From CAZHYV01 sp964537055 (GTDB lineage: Bacteria; Myxococcota_A; Polyangia; Palsa-1104; JAEUJZ01): a stretch of DNA of 64,000 nt. The stretch lies in NCBI GenBank assembly GCA_964537055.1, contig CAZHYV010000004.1:1-64000 (forward strand), written 5' to 3'. Made by a program: the position numbers and the translations under genes. Below are positions 8,348 through 18,236 of the stretch, one piece after another. Positions within the stretch are counted from its first letter, which is position 1, and every line of letters begins with the position of its first letter. The notes under the pieces were generated by a model that was not told the DNA's origin, searched no databases, and was given only the letters and a program-made list of their open reading frames with translations.

Positions 8348-11254
8348 CTAAAACGACCATCCACCGCCAGTGAGAGAGGGCCGATTTCCGACCGCCCAAA
8401 GTTTTGCGGTTCCATCCTGGCTCCCTGTTAAAAGGGTTTGCCCATCCTGAGAAAGGACAGCAGAAGAAAATCCATAGTTGATATCATACTTTGTTGGCTC
8501 TGATAACAAAATCCAACGGGGCTTCCCCGTGGTAATGTCAAGAACTGCAGCACCGTTCGTTTTCAACTGAGGAAAAGTCGATTTAACAAGAACCAGATTC
8601 TCATCAGCAAGCATTTCGAGCCCTGTAATCAAAAATTCTGTCACGGCCGTAGGTAACGTCTTGAGAAGCATGCCCGTTTGAACATCCCAAAGAAGGATGT
8701 TCGCACTAACATCGACTGTCACAAGACGAGTTCCATCAAGAGAGAAAGCTGCATCAAAGAACATATCTTGGGGGCTTTCCAATTTCTGTAACAAGAGGTC
8801 TGATTGGACACCACGAAGCTCAACAAAGGAGGCAACTCCAGATTGAAGGGCAATCATGCTTCCATCAGAGGAAAGCTTAGCAAACTGCCTATTTCCATAG
8901 CGTTTTTTCAAGGTACCCGAAGTGATATCCCAAAGCTGGATCCTCCCGGTTTTCTCTTGGGAAAGCACATGATTCCCATCGCCAGAGAATTGCAAAGAGA
9001 TGATCTCATCTTCAGTGAACATTGTTCTTAGGGGAGTATCCTTCTCTACCTCCCAAAGGATCAGCTTTTTGTCGCCACCCCCAGTGACAAACCGCTTTCC
9101 GTCCGGAGAAAAATCTGCAGTATTTACCCAGCTGGTATGTCCAAAAAATTGTTTAAGCCGTGTTTTTGTTTTTATATCCCAAAGCCATACGGTTGCATTT
9201 CCCCCTACCGTAAGCACCTCTTGCCCTGATTTGGAGAAAATCGCACTATTCATATTCCAGATTTGGTCTCCCTCAACAAACCGAGATTGCTGTTTCCGTT
9301 GGGTAACCTCATAAATTTGAGTGCCTTTATAATCAACCGAGACAAGAAGCTTTTTGCTATCTGGCGAAAAGGAAACTGTACTTATCGAAGGAGTCTGCAG
9401 AAATGATTGTACTACATCACCAGTTTCTACATCCAACAAGATTGCAAAATTCGAAGTCGCTGCCGCAATCCATTTTCCGTCGTCCGACATACTTACAGAC
9501 GAAAGAGAATCTAAGATCTTGCCTGACATCTTACGCTCGAGCAGGCCTGACTGCAGATCCCAAATAAGCACCTCCCCAGGCCCGCTGACCTCAGCAAACA
9601 CTTGGATAGACGTGGAAGCAATCAACTTTTTCCCATCCGGTGAAAACGAAGCAGATGTGTAGCTTTGACTCTCATCCTCAAATACAAGGTTTCCTGTACC
9701 CAGATCCCACAATTCGATGACCTCTGATGAATTCACAATCGCAAAGTATCTTCTATCTGGAGAAAGATTTGCAGAATGGATAGGACCCGCTTGGCGGGTT
9801 CGGACAAAGAGGGGCATTCCCGAGGCAAGGTCCCACAAGGTTAATTCACCTGTATGCATGATGGTGACCGCCGTAATGGCCCCGTTGATAAATTGTGCGT
9901 ATTGCACTCCACCAGGATGAGGTAGTGTCTTTTGCTTAGCACCCGTAGCCACATCCCAAATTATTGCTGTCTTATCATCGCTAGCGGTGATGGCAAGCTT
10001 GTTATCAGGAGAGAAGTGGACCGTATGGACGATATCAGAATGGGGGAGTACCTGTTTTGCCATCCCTGTGGCTGCATCCCAAAGGATGGCCGTCTGATCA
10101 TTGCCTGAACTCCCAATCCAAGCGCCGTCTGGAGAATAGGTAGACATCCGAATCGCGCCGCGATGTCCATTTAGCTCTCTTGTAGGAACTGGGTCATTTA
10201 CATCCCAAACAGTATACCGATTAAAACTTACACTTACCACCTGAGTACCGGTTTGGTTAAACACAACCGAGGAGATCCCTTCCTCTTGCGATCCCAAAAA
10301 TGCGACCAACTCCCCGGTTGTTGCATCCCACAGGGGGATGTTTCCATCCAATCCTCCAGTCACCACTTTTGTTCCATCCGGAGAAAATGCAGCAGTAAGA
10401 GGAATTTCATTTCCATACGAGTTTTGAAAAAGCCGGGTTGAGGTATCAACATCCCAAACTTCAATCAAGGAAACTGGGAAGCCATTCTTGTCCGTCCTGA
10501 AAAGAACCACCCTCTTCCCGTTTGGAGAGAATGATCCATGCCAAGCCCCAAGTTTTCCACTAGGGTCGAGAAGACTCTTTATAAGCGTGCCTGATGCCAC
10601 ATCAAACAGCAGCGCACTTTGCTGAGGATTCCTCCCATTGGTTGATAGTAGCATACGGCCATCCGGCGAGAAGTCTAAGTTTTCCTGCTGTCCTATCTGA
10701 ATCGGCAGAGTGCGAACCTTGCGGGCACTTGCCACCTCCCAAAAAGCAATTTCATAAGATTCTTCTTGCGGCATGCTTGTGGCTAGCATAGAGCCATCAT
10801 TGGAAATAGCTACATCCGAAAACCAGTATCCATCCGAAACAATGGTTTGGATCTTGTGTCCCGTTTGAGCATCCCACACGATGGCGGTTTTGTCTTCGCT
10901 GTTCGTAACAATATATTTTCCATTTTGCGAGTACCGAAATACGTTCACCGATGGTCCTTGCCCAGTGAGCACACGGATTTTCTTACCGGAAGCAACATCC
11001 CATACCTCAACCTGATCGGAAGATTTTGGGCGAACAAGCATCTGCTGCCCGTTGGGAGAAAGGTTGGTTTTAAAGAAAAGCCCGTCCTCTCCTAACGTCG
11101 CAAGGAGAGCAGGCTTTCTGGTCTTGGGCTGACAGGCACTTAGGGCTGCAAGGGCAAGGAAGAAAGCCAAAAAGGGTGATAACTTTTTGAGGGAAAATAA
11201 AAACTTTTGAGGCAGGCAACGATTCAGAGAGGAGAGAAGGGAGAAGGAGCTCAT
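8348..11254 (-). CDS. WD40-repeat lipoprotein
   Basis: A 968-residue protein with a lipoprotein signal (LALAALSAC, Cys near 41) followed by about 20 WD40 blades to the C terminus. Typical blades read FSPDGKRFVTGGGDKKLILW and end in xxLWD or xxIWD, consistent with two or three beta-propellers in series. Such proteins act as protein-interaction platforms, here at the outer membrane or periplasm. No enzymatic domain is visible, and the usual kinase partner of bacterial WD40 proteins is absent. The ATG at 11254 lacks a good ribosome binding site; a TTG two codons upstream is an alternative start. The partner is unknown. Confidence 0.9.
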   Translation of the reverse strand: MSSFSLLSSLNRCLPQKFLFSLKKLSPFLAFFLALAALSACQPKTRKPALLATLGEDGLFFKTNLSPNGQQMLVRPKSSDQVEVWDVASGKKIRVLTGQGPSVNVFRYSQNGKYIVTNSEDKTAIVWDAQTGHKIQTIVSDGYWFSDVAISNDGSMLATSMPQEESYEIAFWEVASARKVRTLPIQIGQQENLDFSPDGRMLLSTNGRNPQQSALLFDVASGTLIKSLLDPSGKLGAWHGSFSPNGKRVVLFRTDKNGFPVSLIEVWDVDTSTRLFQNSYGNEIPLTAAFSPDGTKVVTGGLDGNIPLWDATTGELVAFLGSQEEGISSVVFNQTGTQVVSVSFNRYTVWDVNDPVPTRELNGHRGAIRMSTYSPDGAWIGSSGNDQTAILWDAATGMAKQVLPHSDIVHTVHFSPDNKLAITASDDKTAIIWDVATGAKQKTLPHPGGVQYAQFINGAITAVTIMHTGELTLWDLASGMPLFVRTRQAGPIHSANLSPDRRYFAIVNSSEVIELWDLGTGNLVFEDESQSYTSASFSPDGKKLIASTSIQVFAEVSGPGEVLIWDLQSGLLERKMSGKILDSLSSVSMSDDGKWIAAATSNFAILLDVETGDVVQSFLQTPSISTVSFSPDSKKLLVSVDYKGTQIYEVTQRKQQSRFVEGDQIWNMNSAIFSKSGQEVLTVGGNATVWLWDIKTKTRLKQFFGHTSWVNTADFSPDGKRFVTGGGDKKLILWEVEKDTPLRTMFTEDEIISLQFSGDGNHVLSQEKTGRIQLWDITSGTLKKRYGNRQFAKLSSDGSMIALQSGVASFVELRGVQSDLLLQKLESPQDMFFDAAFSLDGTRLVTVDVSANILLWDVQTGMLLKTLPTAVTEFLITGLEMLADENLVLVKSTFPQLKTNGAAVLDITTGKPRWILLSEPTKYDINYGFSSAVLSQDGQTLLTGSQDGTAKLWAVGNRPSLTGGGWSF

Positions 11255-11298
11255 GAACAAAAATCAGTAGCACAAGAATCTGCAAATGCAAACAGATC

Positions 11299-12009
11299 TT
11301 ATCCTAAGCCCAAAAAGTACCGATAGATCCGGTCATCGTGGGTCAGTTCCGGGTGAAACATGGTCACAAGGTGCTTCCCCTGTTTTGCTGCAACAACAGC
11401 TCCACTCGGCAAGCGGCCCAGCACCTCTACGTCAGGGCCAACCATCTCAATGAGCGGCGCACGAATAAAAACAGTAGGGATCTTTTCACCAATCCCTTTC
11501 AAATCTAAATCAGAGGTAAAACTATCAATCTGCCTACCAAATGCATTCCGACGAATTTGTAGATCCATCATCCCTAAACAGGGCTGGCCCTGCTTGGCAT
11601 CAAGGATATGGCGACTCATCAAAATGGCCCCCGCACACGTGCCATAACAGGCAAGCTCGTTTTCCTCTTTTCGAGCGCCCTGGGTCCGTTTTCTCATCGC
11701 CTCCAGAAGCCCGCTGTCAATCATCAGCTGGCCAATCGTGGTGCTTTCACCTCCGGGCAGAATAAGATGGCTTAGTCCTTCCAAATGCTCTGGTAACCGC
11801 ACTTGGACTGAGGGAATCCCTATCCGCTGTAGAGCCTCTTGGTGCTCCCTAAACGAGCCTTGAAGCGCTAATACTCCTACCTTAGGCACAGGCTTATCCA
11901 CCGAAGTCTCCTTGCTCGGTAACCTCTCACCGCCCATCAGACTTTCCCCCCTTAATGACTGGTCATCATCCATAAGAGGCTTTACTCGGGTTATTGCCGT
12001 CCTCTTCAT
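11299..12009 (-). CDS. pdxT: Pyridoxal 5'-phosphate synthase glutaminase subunit PdxT
   Basis: The glutaminase that releases ammonia from glutamine and channels it to PdxS for PLP formation. Diagnostic motifs are PGGEST (86-91), the nucleophile Cys125 in YGTCAGAIL and the His219/Glu221 pair in FHPELT. The protein is 236 residues, longer than the usual ~190-200, because about 42 poorly conserved residues precede VGVLALQG. The start codon overlaps the pdxS stop (TAATG), so the annotated start fits translational coupling, although a shorter protein from an internal start is possible. It is the second gene of a pdxS-pdxT operon. Confidence 0.95.
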   Translation of the reverse strand: MKRTAITRVKPLMDDDQSLRGESLMGGERLPSKETSVDKPVPKVGVLALQGSFREHQEALQRIGIPSVQVRLPEHLEGLSHLILPGGESTTIGQLMIDSGLLEAMRKRTQGARKEENELACYGTCAGAILMSRHILDAKQGQPCLGMMDLQIRRNAFGRQIDSFTSDLDLKGIGEKIPTVFIRAPLIEMVGPDVEVLGRLPSGAVVAAKQGKHLVTMFHPELTHDDRIYRYFLGLG

Positions 12010-12917
12010 TAGAGGCCTCGCTCAGCCATTCTTTCAGAAAGGGGCATGGTGGCAATATCTACACCAGGCATCGGATCCCCCAAGTCCCGACTGAGCTCTG
12101 CAATCTTTTTCGCATCTTGATAGTGAGTGGTAGCCCCCACAATCGCTTTGGCCCGTTTGGCAGGATCGGCCGACTTAAAAATGCCACTTCCAACAAAAAC
12201 TCCATCGACCCCAAGTTGCATCATCAGTGCAGCATCTGCCGGGGTTGCAATCCCGCCTGCGGCAAAATTGACGACAGGCAGCCGTCCAAGCTGGGCAACG
12301 TCTTTGACAAGACCCGCCGGTGCGCCCAGCTGTTTCGCAAAGTGGTACATCTCTTCCTCGGGCATGGTACGTAGCCGGCGGATGTCTTGAGACACGGCAC
12401 GCGCATGCCTCACCGCCTCAACAACATTTCCCGTACCCGCTTCCCCTTTGGTTCTGAGCATCGAGGCACCTTCTGCAATTCGGCGCAGTGCCTCTCCCAA
12501 ATCCCGGCACCCACAGACAAACGGCACACGAAACCGATGCTTCTCGATGTGGTACACATCGTCTGCTGGAGTTAACACCTCACTTTCGTCGATAAAATCG
12601 ACCTCGAGTGCTTCTAAAATTTGAGCCTCGACAAAGTGGCCGATCCGTACCTTCGCCATCACGGGAATCGTCACCGCCTGCATAATTTGTAAAATCAGCT
12701 CAGGATCACTCATCCTGGCTACACCACCGCTTTTACGGATGTCTGCAGGGACACGCTCGAGGGCCATCACCGCAACCGCCCCTGCCTCCTCAGCGATTTT
12801 TGCCTGCTCGGCGTTAATCACATCCATGATGACACCGCCTTGTAGCATTTTTGCCAACCCTGTTTTTGTATCAGAACGACTTTTTGTATTAGCCATACTG
12901 TAATGCGACGGATCCAT
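12009..12917 (-). CDS. pdxS: Pyridoxal 5'-phosphate synthase subunit PdxS
   Basis: The lyase subunit that condenses ribose 5-phosphate, glyceraldehyde 3-phosphate and ammonia to PLP in the DXP-independent pathway. It is 302 residues, near the family norm. Visible hallmarks are GGVIMDVINAEQA (catalytic Asp), MAKVRIGHFVEAQ (Schiff-base Lys) and LRTKGEAGTGN (second Lys and phosphate site). The AAGGIATPADAA and GVFVGSGIFKS phosphate loops are also present. The ATG at 12917 is supported by a promoter whose -10 box lies exactly 6 nt upstream; an alternative ATG is at 12896. It is transcribed with pdxT. Confidence 0.97.
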   Translation of the reverse strand: MDPSHYSMANTKSRSDTKTGLAKMLQGGVIMDVINAEQAKIAEEAGAVAVMALERVPADIRKSGGVARMSDPELILQIMQAVTIPVMAKVRIGHFVEAQILEALEVDFIDESEVLTPADDVYHIEKHRFRVPFVCGCRDLGEALRRIAEGASMLRTKGEAGTGNVVEAVRHARAVSQDIRRLRTMPEEEMYHFAKQLGAPAGLVKDVAQLGRLPVVNFAAGGIATPADAALMMQLGVDGVFVGSGIFKSADPAKRAKAIVGATTHYQDAKKIAELSRDLGDPMPGVDIATMPLSERMAERGL

Positions 12918-12923
12918 GGCAGC

Positions 12924-12953
12924 AAATTATGGGCATTTTTTTGCGAGGGTCAA
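12924..12953 (-). promoter_or_regulatory. Promoter of pdxST, leaderless arrangement
   Basis: On the minus strand: TTGACC (12953-12948), an 18-bp spacer and TAATTT (12929-12924), then six bases before the ATG at 12917. No Shine-Dalgarno sequence can fit, so the mRNA is predicted to start at or next to the start codon. Confidence 0.55.
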
Positions 12954-13101
12954 TAGTTTTCCTGTCATTCCTTGGGAGATCAGTACTTCTTAGGTTGCTG
13001 ATGTGAGATTTTGTGGCATGAAACATAAATTCAGATCCACGACCCCCGCCATGGAAAACCCCAAAATGCCCTAGCCTCTTTCACTTCTCCCCACCTCACC
13101 C

Positions 13102-13130
13102 TTGCGAGCACCCTTCAGCATGCCTATCTT
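13102..13130 (+). promoter_or_regulatory. Candidate promoter of the cyanophycinase gene
   Basis: TTGCGA (13102-13107), a 17-bp spacer and TATCTT (13125-13130). The predicted start is about 2 nt before the ATG at 13139, which lacks a ribosome binding site. Confidence 0.4.
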
Positions 13131-13138
13131 AATAAGAT

Positions 13139-14089
13139 ATGGCTGAATCCTTGACTGGAAGCAAACCGCAAGATTTGCTCAAACATGAGACACTTGTTGT
13201 TCTGCCCTCTACTCCCTCGACCCCTTCCAAACCCAAGGGTTATTTGATTGTCATCGGGGGTGGTGAAATCCCAGATTCCATTTTAAAAAAGATGCTTGAG
13301 CTTTGTACGCAAGCTCATTTAACGCAGGCACAGTCATCTGAGGAGCCTCCATCCCAACTGCATTCTTCAATCGTGATTCTACCCATGGCGAGCGAAAGTC
13401 CTTTGGAAACAGCTCTGATCCAGAAGGAAAAATTTGAGCTTCTTGGGGCCATGCAAGTAGAGATTATCAATCCCAGCGAAAAAGATAAGGATGCTGAAGA
13501 ACATCTTACTAAATTAAAGCAGGCCACGGGAGTCTTCTTCTGTGGGGGCGATCAGAAAAAGTTAACCTCTTCGCTTATGGGTACCAAGATACTCAAAGAA
13601 GTTCAGCAAGTCTATCAGAGAGGTGGAGTGATTGCGGGAACCAGCGCAGGGGCAGCCGTCATGAGTAAGATCATGCTGACGGGAGAAAGTCGTATCCCGA
13701 TTGATCCGGCACTGCCGTTTCGTTTGATCCAATCGAAAAATGTACACACCGCTGAAGGGTTTGGCTTCTTGGAAACTACCATCATTGATCAACATTTCTC
13801 CCGGCGTGGAAGACACAACCGACTGCTCAGTTTGGTGCTAGAACATCCCCAACTTTTGGGCATTGGGATTGATGAGGAGACAGCGATTATCGTCTCTCCC
13901 GAAAAGATGATTGAAGTTGCTGGCAATAGTCATATTTTTATTTTTGACGCAACCTTGGCCAAAGACATTCGGGTAAACGACCAGCAGAATATGTCCGCAA
14001 GTTACATCCAGCTGCACCTTCTGTGTGCAAATGATCGTTATGATCTTACCGAGAGGAGAGTGTTTTCTAGCACGCCTGAATCGTCCTAG
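13139..14089 (+). CDS. cphB: Cyanophycinase (first copy)
   Basis: A peptidase S51-family exopeptidase that cuts cyanophycin into beta-Asp-Arg dipeptides. It is 316 residues; the core begins at YLIVIGGGE (35) after a Ser/Pro-rich N-terminal extension not found in minimal CphB (~270 residues). The nucleophile Ser169 lies in AGTSAGAAV. The conserved CGGDQ (135-139), IDQHFSRRGRHNRL and GIGIDEETAI motifs are all present. There is no signal peptide, which suggests intracellular action on stored granules. It opens a cyanophycin locus and lies 225 bp before cphA. Only modest similarity to the second copy at 18.2 kb indicates an old duplication or separate acquisition. Confidence 0.9.
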   Translation: MAESLTGSKPQDLLKHETLVVLPSTPSTPSKPKGYLIVIGGGEIPDSILKKMLELCTQAHLTQAQSSEEPPSQLHSSIVILPMASESPLETALIQKEKFELLGAMQVEIINPSEKDKDAEEHLTKLKQATGVFFCGGDQKKLTSSLMGTKILKEVQQVYQRGGVIAGTSAGAAVMSKIMLTGESRIPIDPALPFRLIQSKNVHTAEGFGFLETTIIDQHFSRRGRHNRLLSLVLEHPQLLGIGIDEETAIIVSPEKMIEVAGNSHIFIFDATLAKDIRVNDQQNMSASYIQLHLLCANDRYDLTERRVFSSTPESS

Positions 14090-14237
14090 CAGGCCCCTCC
14101 ATCCATTGGTGAAGCATATAGCTTATTTCCAAGGGACAATTTTAAAGCGCCTATTTCAATAATTTTCTTCGGGAGGCTCTTGACAGGCGAGAAAAAAGCA
14201 TCAGCTTGAGAAAACTGCTGTTCTTCAAACCGCTTGA

Positions 14238-14255
14238 GGGTTTGCTAACAAACCC
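14238..14255 (+). other. Perfect hairpin in the cphB-cphA gap
   Basis: GGGTTTG-CTAA-CAAACCC, a 7-bp stem with a 4-nt loop. It has no T-tract, so it is not a typical terminator. It may be a leader or attenuator element or chance. The rest of the 14090-14314 gap shows nothing else I can support. Confidence 0.35.
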
Positions 14256-14314
14256 GGTCGTTTGCGCTCGAACCCATTTGCTTGGATTAATTATCTTAAG
14301 ATTGGAGACATTCT

Positions 14315-17002
14315 ATGTTGCTTAAAACACACGGTGTGACCATCCAAAACCTTCGTTTTCTGCGAGGCCCCAACCTCTACGCTTATAAAAAAGTCATGAA
14401 AATTCTTATTGATATTGGGCCTTATGAAAATCACCCGAGTGATCATTTTCCTGGTTTTGTGAAACGAATGACAACCTGGCTGCCTGATCTGCATAAGCAT
14501 GAATGCGGGCTACAAAAGCCAGGTGGTTTCGTAGAGCGACTCGAAACAGGTACTTATTTAGGTCACATTGTCGAGCACATCACGCTTGAGCTACAGGGGC
14601 TGATGGGATTTCACGTCACGTTCGGGCGGGCCCGAAGTACAAAAGAGCCTGGCGTCTATACGGTTGTAATTGCTTATGAAGAAGAAAAGCCAGCGGAAGC
14701 CGCCTTTGAAACTGCGCTTCGCATGACGCTGGCAGCCATGCACAATGAACCGTTCGATGTGGAAGCCGAGCTAGAAAAGCTACGAAGTATTGCAGATGAA
14801 TATCGGCTAGGTCCTAGTACAGATGCTATCGTGCAGGCTGCGCGTCGCCGGAAGATTCCAATCATCCGGCTCATCGAGCGAGGAAGTTTGGTTCAATTAG
14901 GATGGGGCATTCATCAAAAACGGATCCAGGCTTCAGAAACATCGATGACCAGTCAGATTGCCGTCGAGTTATGCCAGGAGAAGTCAATGACCAACCGGAT
15001 GCTCAGCGCAGTGGGGGTTCCCGTGCCTGAAGGACAGGTTGTGGATTCTGCTGACCATGCATGGATCCGTGCGAAGGCGTTAGGTTTGCCCGTCGTCATT
15101 AAACCTGAGGCGGGCAATCAAGGAAAGGGGGTATGCATCAATCTCAACTCGGAATCTGAGGTGCGCGCCGCATACGAGATTGCGAAAAATTATGGAGAGC
15201 GCGTCTTAGTGGAACAATTCATTCAAGGGCAAGACTACCGTTTGCTTGTAGTGAACGGGAAGATGGTTGCCGCAGCCATGCGAGAGCCTGCCCAGGTCGT
15301 GGGAGACGGAAAACACACGGTGGTCGAATTGGTAGAAGAGGTGAATAAAGATCCAAGGCGTCGAGAAGGTCATAGCAGCATTCTTACCAAGATCCGAATG
15401 GACGAGGAAGCCAACCTCGTGCTTGCCCAGCAGAAACTCACGAAGGAATCTATTCCCAAAGAGGGACAGGTAGTCCTTTTAAGAAACAACTCAAATCTTT
15501 CTACGGGAGGTACGGCCACCGATGTCACTGCGGAAGTCCACCCAAATAACGTACGACTGGCCGAGCTGGCTGCCCAGATTTTGGCCATGGATGTGGCCGG
15601 TCTTGATGTTGTGTGCCAGGACATCAGGCGGCCTCTTTCCGAGCAACAAGGCGCCATTGTTGAAGTAAATGCAGCTCCAGGGCTGCGCATGCACCTTTAC
15701 CCCACCAAAGGGCAACCTCAGGACGTAGGCAGCCCCATTGTAGAGATGCTGTATCCGCAAGGGGCTCTCTCTCGCATCCCGATTTTGGCTGTTACTGGAA
15801 CGAATGGAAAGACGACGGTCACGCGCCTGCTGGGGCATATGTATGAGACGGGTAGATATATCGTCGGGATGACCTGCACTGAGGGAACGTACATCAACCG
15901 TGATAAGATCATGGGAGGCGATTGCTCAGGACCCAAGAGTGCTAGCGCCGTTCTTCTTCATCCACGCGTCGAGGTGGCCGTGCTGGAAACTGCGCGGGGC
16001 GGTATCTTACGAGAGGGCCTTGCCTTTGACCGGTGCAAAGTGGGCATTGTCACCAATATCAGCGCCGATCATCTAGGTCTGGGTGGTGTTGAAACGGTAG
16101 AAGAGCTCGCTAAGGTAAAGCAGGTGGTCGTTGAATGCGCCGAAAAAGACGGAGCTGCTGTCCTCAATGCCGATGATCCCCTGGTGGCAGAGATGGCGGC
16201 TGCCACAGAGGCCAGAGTCATCTATTTTAGTCTGGACCCTAAAAATTATATTCTCTCGGCTCATCTTGCCCAGGGAGGCGCGGGTGTCTTTGTCGAGGAT
16301 AATCGGATCATGCTTGCAACAGGCTCCCAAAAAACTGAACTGATCGAGTTGGAGAGAGTGCCCTTTACGGGGGGAGGTAAGATCCCCTTCCAAATACAAA
16401 ATGCACTGGCAGCCACGGCAGGAGCTTGGGGGGCCGGACTAAACCCAGCCATGATGATCCGTGCTCTCACAACATTTACAACGAGTGAAGATATGGTACC
16501 AGGCAGATTCAATTTGCTCGACAGAAATGGTGTGGAAATTGTGGTGGATTATGGACACAACGCAGCGGCTCTGAAGGCACTAGGACAGGCTCTTTTTACG
16601 CTGACGCCAAAAAAGACGTTGATGATTCTGAACCTACCTGGAGACCGGAGGGATCAAGAGCTGGTACAGACCTTGCAAGCAACGCTTCCGTTTGTTCAAA
16701 GTTACATTTTCCACGATGCCTATGACCTAAGGGGTCGAGCGCCTCAAGAAGTGCCTAAACTTCTCCAAAGCACGCTTCCACCCAAGACCCCTTCTTGCAT
16801 TGTCAAAGACCAAAAGGCAGCCATTGCGAAGGCCTGGACCCAACTTCGTCCTGGGGATCGACTGGTGATCATTGTGGATAATGTTGAGGAGACCATCGGC
16901 ATGTTAAAGACCTTGCCAGAAACCTCGGTCAGTACGGCTCATGATGATTCTTGTATGGCGCCGCTCAGCATGGAGGCCGAGGAAGCCAAACTAACGGTGT
17001 AA
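14315..17002 (+). CDS. cphA: Cyanophycin synthetase
   Basis: The ATP-dependent enzyme that builds multi-L-arginyl-poly-L-aspartate, adding Asp to the backbone and Arg to side chains. It is 895 residues, the usual CphA1 size. The N domain (about 1-160; LETGTYLGHIVEHITLELQ) is followed by an ATP-grasp domain (about 225-475; VVIKPEAGNQGKGV, IVEVNAAPGLRMH). The Mur-ligase-like domain has the P-loop GTNGKTTV at about 495-502, then ETARGGILREGL, NISADHLG and DYGHNAAAL. All key motifs look intact. The ATG has a GGAGA ribosome binding site. It sits with both cyanophycinases and isoaspartyl dipeptidase, giving a complete synthesis-degradation set. Confidence 0.97.
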   Translation: MLLKTHGVTIQNLRFLRGPNLYAYKKVMKILIDIGPYENHPSDHFPGFVKRMTTWLPDLHKHECGLQKPGGFVERLETGTYLGHIVEHITLELQGLMGFHVTFGRARSTKEPGVYTVVIAYEEEKPAEAAFETALRMTLAAMHNEPFDVEAELEKLRSIADEYRLGPSTDAIVQAARRRKIPIIRLIERGSLVQLGWGIHQKRIQASETSMTSQIAVELCQEKSMTNRMLSAVGVPVPEGQVVDSADHAWIRAKALGLPVVIKPEAGNQGKGVCINLNSESEVRAAYEIAKNYGERVLVEQFIQGQDYRLLVVNGKMVAAAMREPAQVVGDGKHTVVELVEEVNKDPRRREGHSSILTKIRMDEEANLVLAQQKLTKESIPKEGQVVLLRNNSNLSTGGTATDVTAEVHPNNVRLAELAAQILAMDVAGLDVVCQDIRRPLSEQQGAIVEVNAAPGLRMHLYPTKGQPQDVGSPIVEMLYPQGALSRIPILAVTGTNGKTTVTRLLGHMYETGRYIVGMTCTEGTYINRDKIMGGDCSGPKSASAVLLHPRVEVAVLETARGGILREGLAFDRCKVGIVTNISADHLGLGGVETVEELAKVKQVVVECAEKDGAAVLNADDPLVAEMAAATEARVIYFSLDPKNYILSAHLAQGGAGVFVEDNRIMLATGSQKTELIELERVPFTGGGKIPFQIQNALAATAGAWGAGLNPAMMIRALTTFTTSEDMVPGRFNLLDRNGVEIVVDYGHNAAALKALGQALFTLTPKKTLMILNLPGDRRDQELVQTLQATLPFVQSYIFHDAYDLRGRAPQEVPKLLQSTLPPKTPSCIVKDQKAAIAKAWTQLRPGDRLVIIVDNVEETIGMLKTLPETSVSTAHDDSCMAPLSMEAEEAKLTV

Positions 17003-17098
17003 GTCAAACGGATGTTGTGATTCTCTCGTCTCTAGAATGCCTCATTGCCGGCACTTTTACAGAGTCCGCAGCGTTGGTGTGTAAAGAAAGGGCTCCCC

Positions 17099-18211
17099 AT
17101 GTTTACGCTGATTGAAAATGGCCATGTCTATGATCCTAGAAAAAGAGGAGTCCAGCCCCTTCTCCTAGGAGGAGAGACGATTCTTCACCTAGGTCCCCTA
17201 CCCTTTTCACGAGCCTCCCTGCATGACCTAGGTTGTACAGTGATTGATGCAACCGATTGCATCGTGACTCCAGGATTGATTGACCCTCATAGCCACCTGA
17301 TTGGTGCTGGAGGAGAAGATGGATTTCTCTCTCGGATGGCTGAAGTGAAATTCGAGGATTTGGTTCGGGCTGGGATTACCACGGTTGTGGGCTGCTTAGG
17401 AACGGACACCGTGACAAGAAGCCTGGCGGCTCTCTTCGCAAAGGTGAAGCAGCTTACCACACAAGGGCTTTCGGCTTATATGTACACTGGTGGATTTCCC
17501 ATTCCTCCGCCGGTCTTGACCTCCTCTGTGAAAGAGGACTTTCTCTTCATCGATCCAGTCATTGGCGTAGGCGAAATTGCCATTGCGGATGTACGCTCGT
17601 CTCATCCATCTGTAGAGCAGCTAGCCCGCCTGATGTCCGAAGTTGGAATTGGAGGCAAATTGACGGGCAAAGCAGGCGTCCTTCACATCCACGTCGGGGC
17701 AAGCCCTAAACGCCTCTCTTTGGTAAAGTCGCTCCTAGACCTTTATGATGTCGATCCGGAAAGGATTCATATTACCCATGTAAGCCGTTCAGAAAAGCTT
17801 GTGAAGGAGGCCGCCCAGCTAAGCCAACGGGGGATCTATGTTGACACGGATGCAATCGATAGAAGTGTAGCCTCGACCTTTCTCCAATACGAAAGGTATG
17901 GGGGTATATTATCTCAATTTACTGTTTCTTCGGATGCCCATACCAAGGACGCTTATTGCGAAACGCTTTCTCAGGAATTTGTCTCTTGTGTGACAACGCA
18001 TCAGCTTCCCATCGAGAAGATCCTTCCTTGTTTCACACAGAATGTGGCCAAGGTACTCAAGCTCTCTAAAAAAGGGGTTCTTGAAAAGGGGGCCGATGCT
18101 GACATCTTAATTTTTTCAAAAAAGGACTGGTCTTTAAAGCATGTCCTGGCGAAAGGGAAAATTCTCTTTACAAAGGGAGACAATCTAGGAAGCAAATCCA
18201 TCGGAGAATAG
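17099..18211 (+). CDS. iadA: Isoaspartyl dipeptidase (beta-aspartyl peptidase)
   Basis: A zinc amidohydrolase that splits beta-Asp-Xaa dipeptides, here most likely beta-Asp-Arg from cyanophycinase. It is 370 residues from the ATG at 17099. Metal ligands are visible: His64/His66 (PHSH), Glu159 in GVGEIAIAD (near the carboxylated Lys of E. coli IadA; Glu-type variants exist in the family), His in HIHVGA and THVSRS, and Asp in VSSDAHT. The substrate residues Glu73 (GGEDGF) and Tyr129 (MYTGGF) are present. It ends with a typical KKGVLEKGADADILIF segment. An upstream TTG start (17045) is unlikely. It lies between cphA and the second cphB on the same strand. Confidence 0.95.
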   Translation: MFTLIENGHVYDPRKRGVQPLLLGGETILHLGPLPFSRASLHDLGCTVIDATDCIVTPGLIDPHSHLIGAGGEDGFLSRMAEVKFEDLVRAGITTVVGCLGTDTVTRSLAALFAKVKQLTTQGLSAYMYTGGFPIPPPVLTSSVKEDFLFIDPVIGVGEIAIADVRSSHPSVEQLARLMSEVGIGGKLTGKAGVLHIHVGASPKRLSLVKSLLDLYDVDPERIHITHVSRSEKLVKEAAQLSQRGIYVDTDAIDRSVASTFLQYERYGGILSQFTVSSDAHTKDAYCETLSQEFVSCVTTHQLPIEKILPCFTQNVAKVLKLSKKGVLEKGADADILIFSKKDWSLKHVLAKGKILFTKGDNLGSKSIGE

Positions 18212-18236
18212 GCATCATGCCAAAGGATGAATGGTT

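Noticed and set aside
8348..11254. Plus-strand open frames across the WD40 gene (e.g. 9000-9314, 9354-9662)
   Set aside because: They are antisense shadows of a repetitive long gene, with no ribosome binding sites or conserved motifs.
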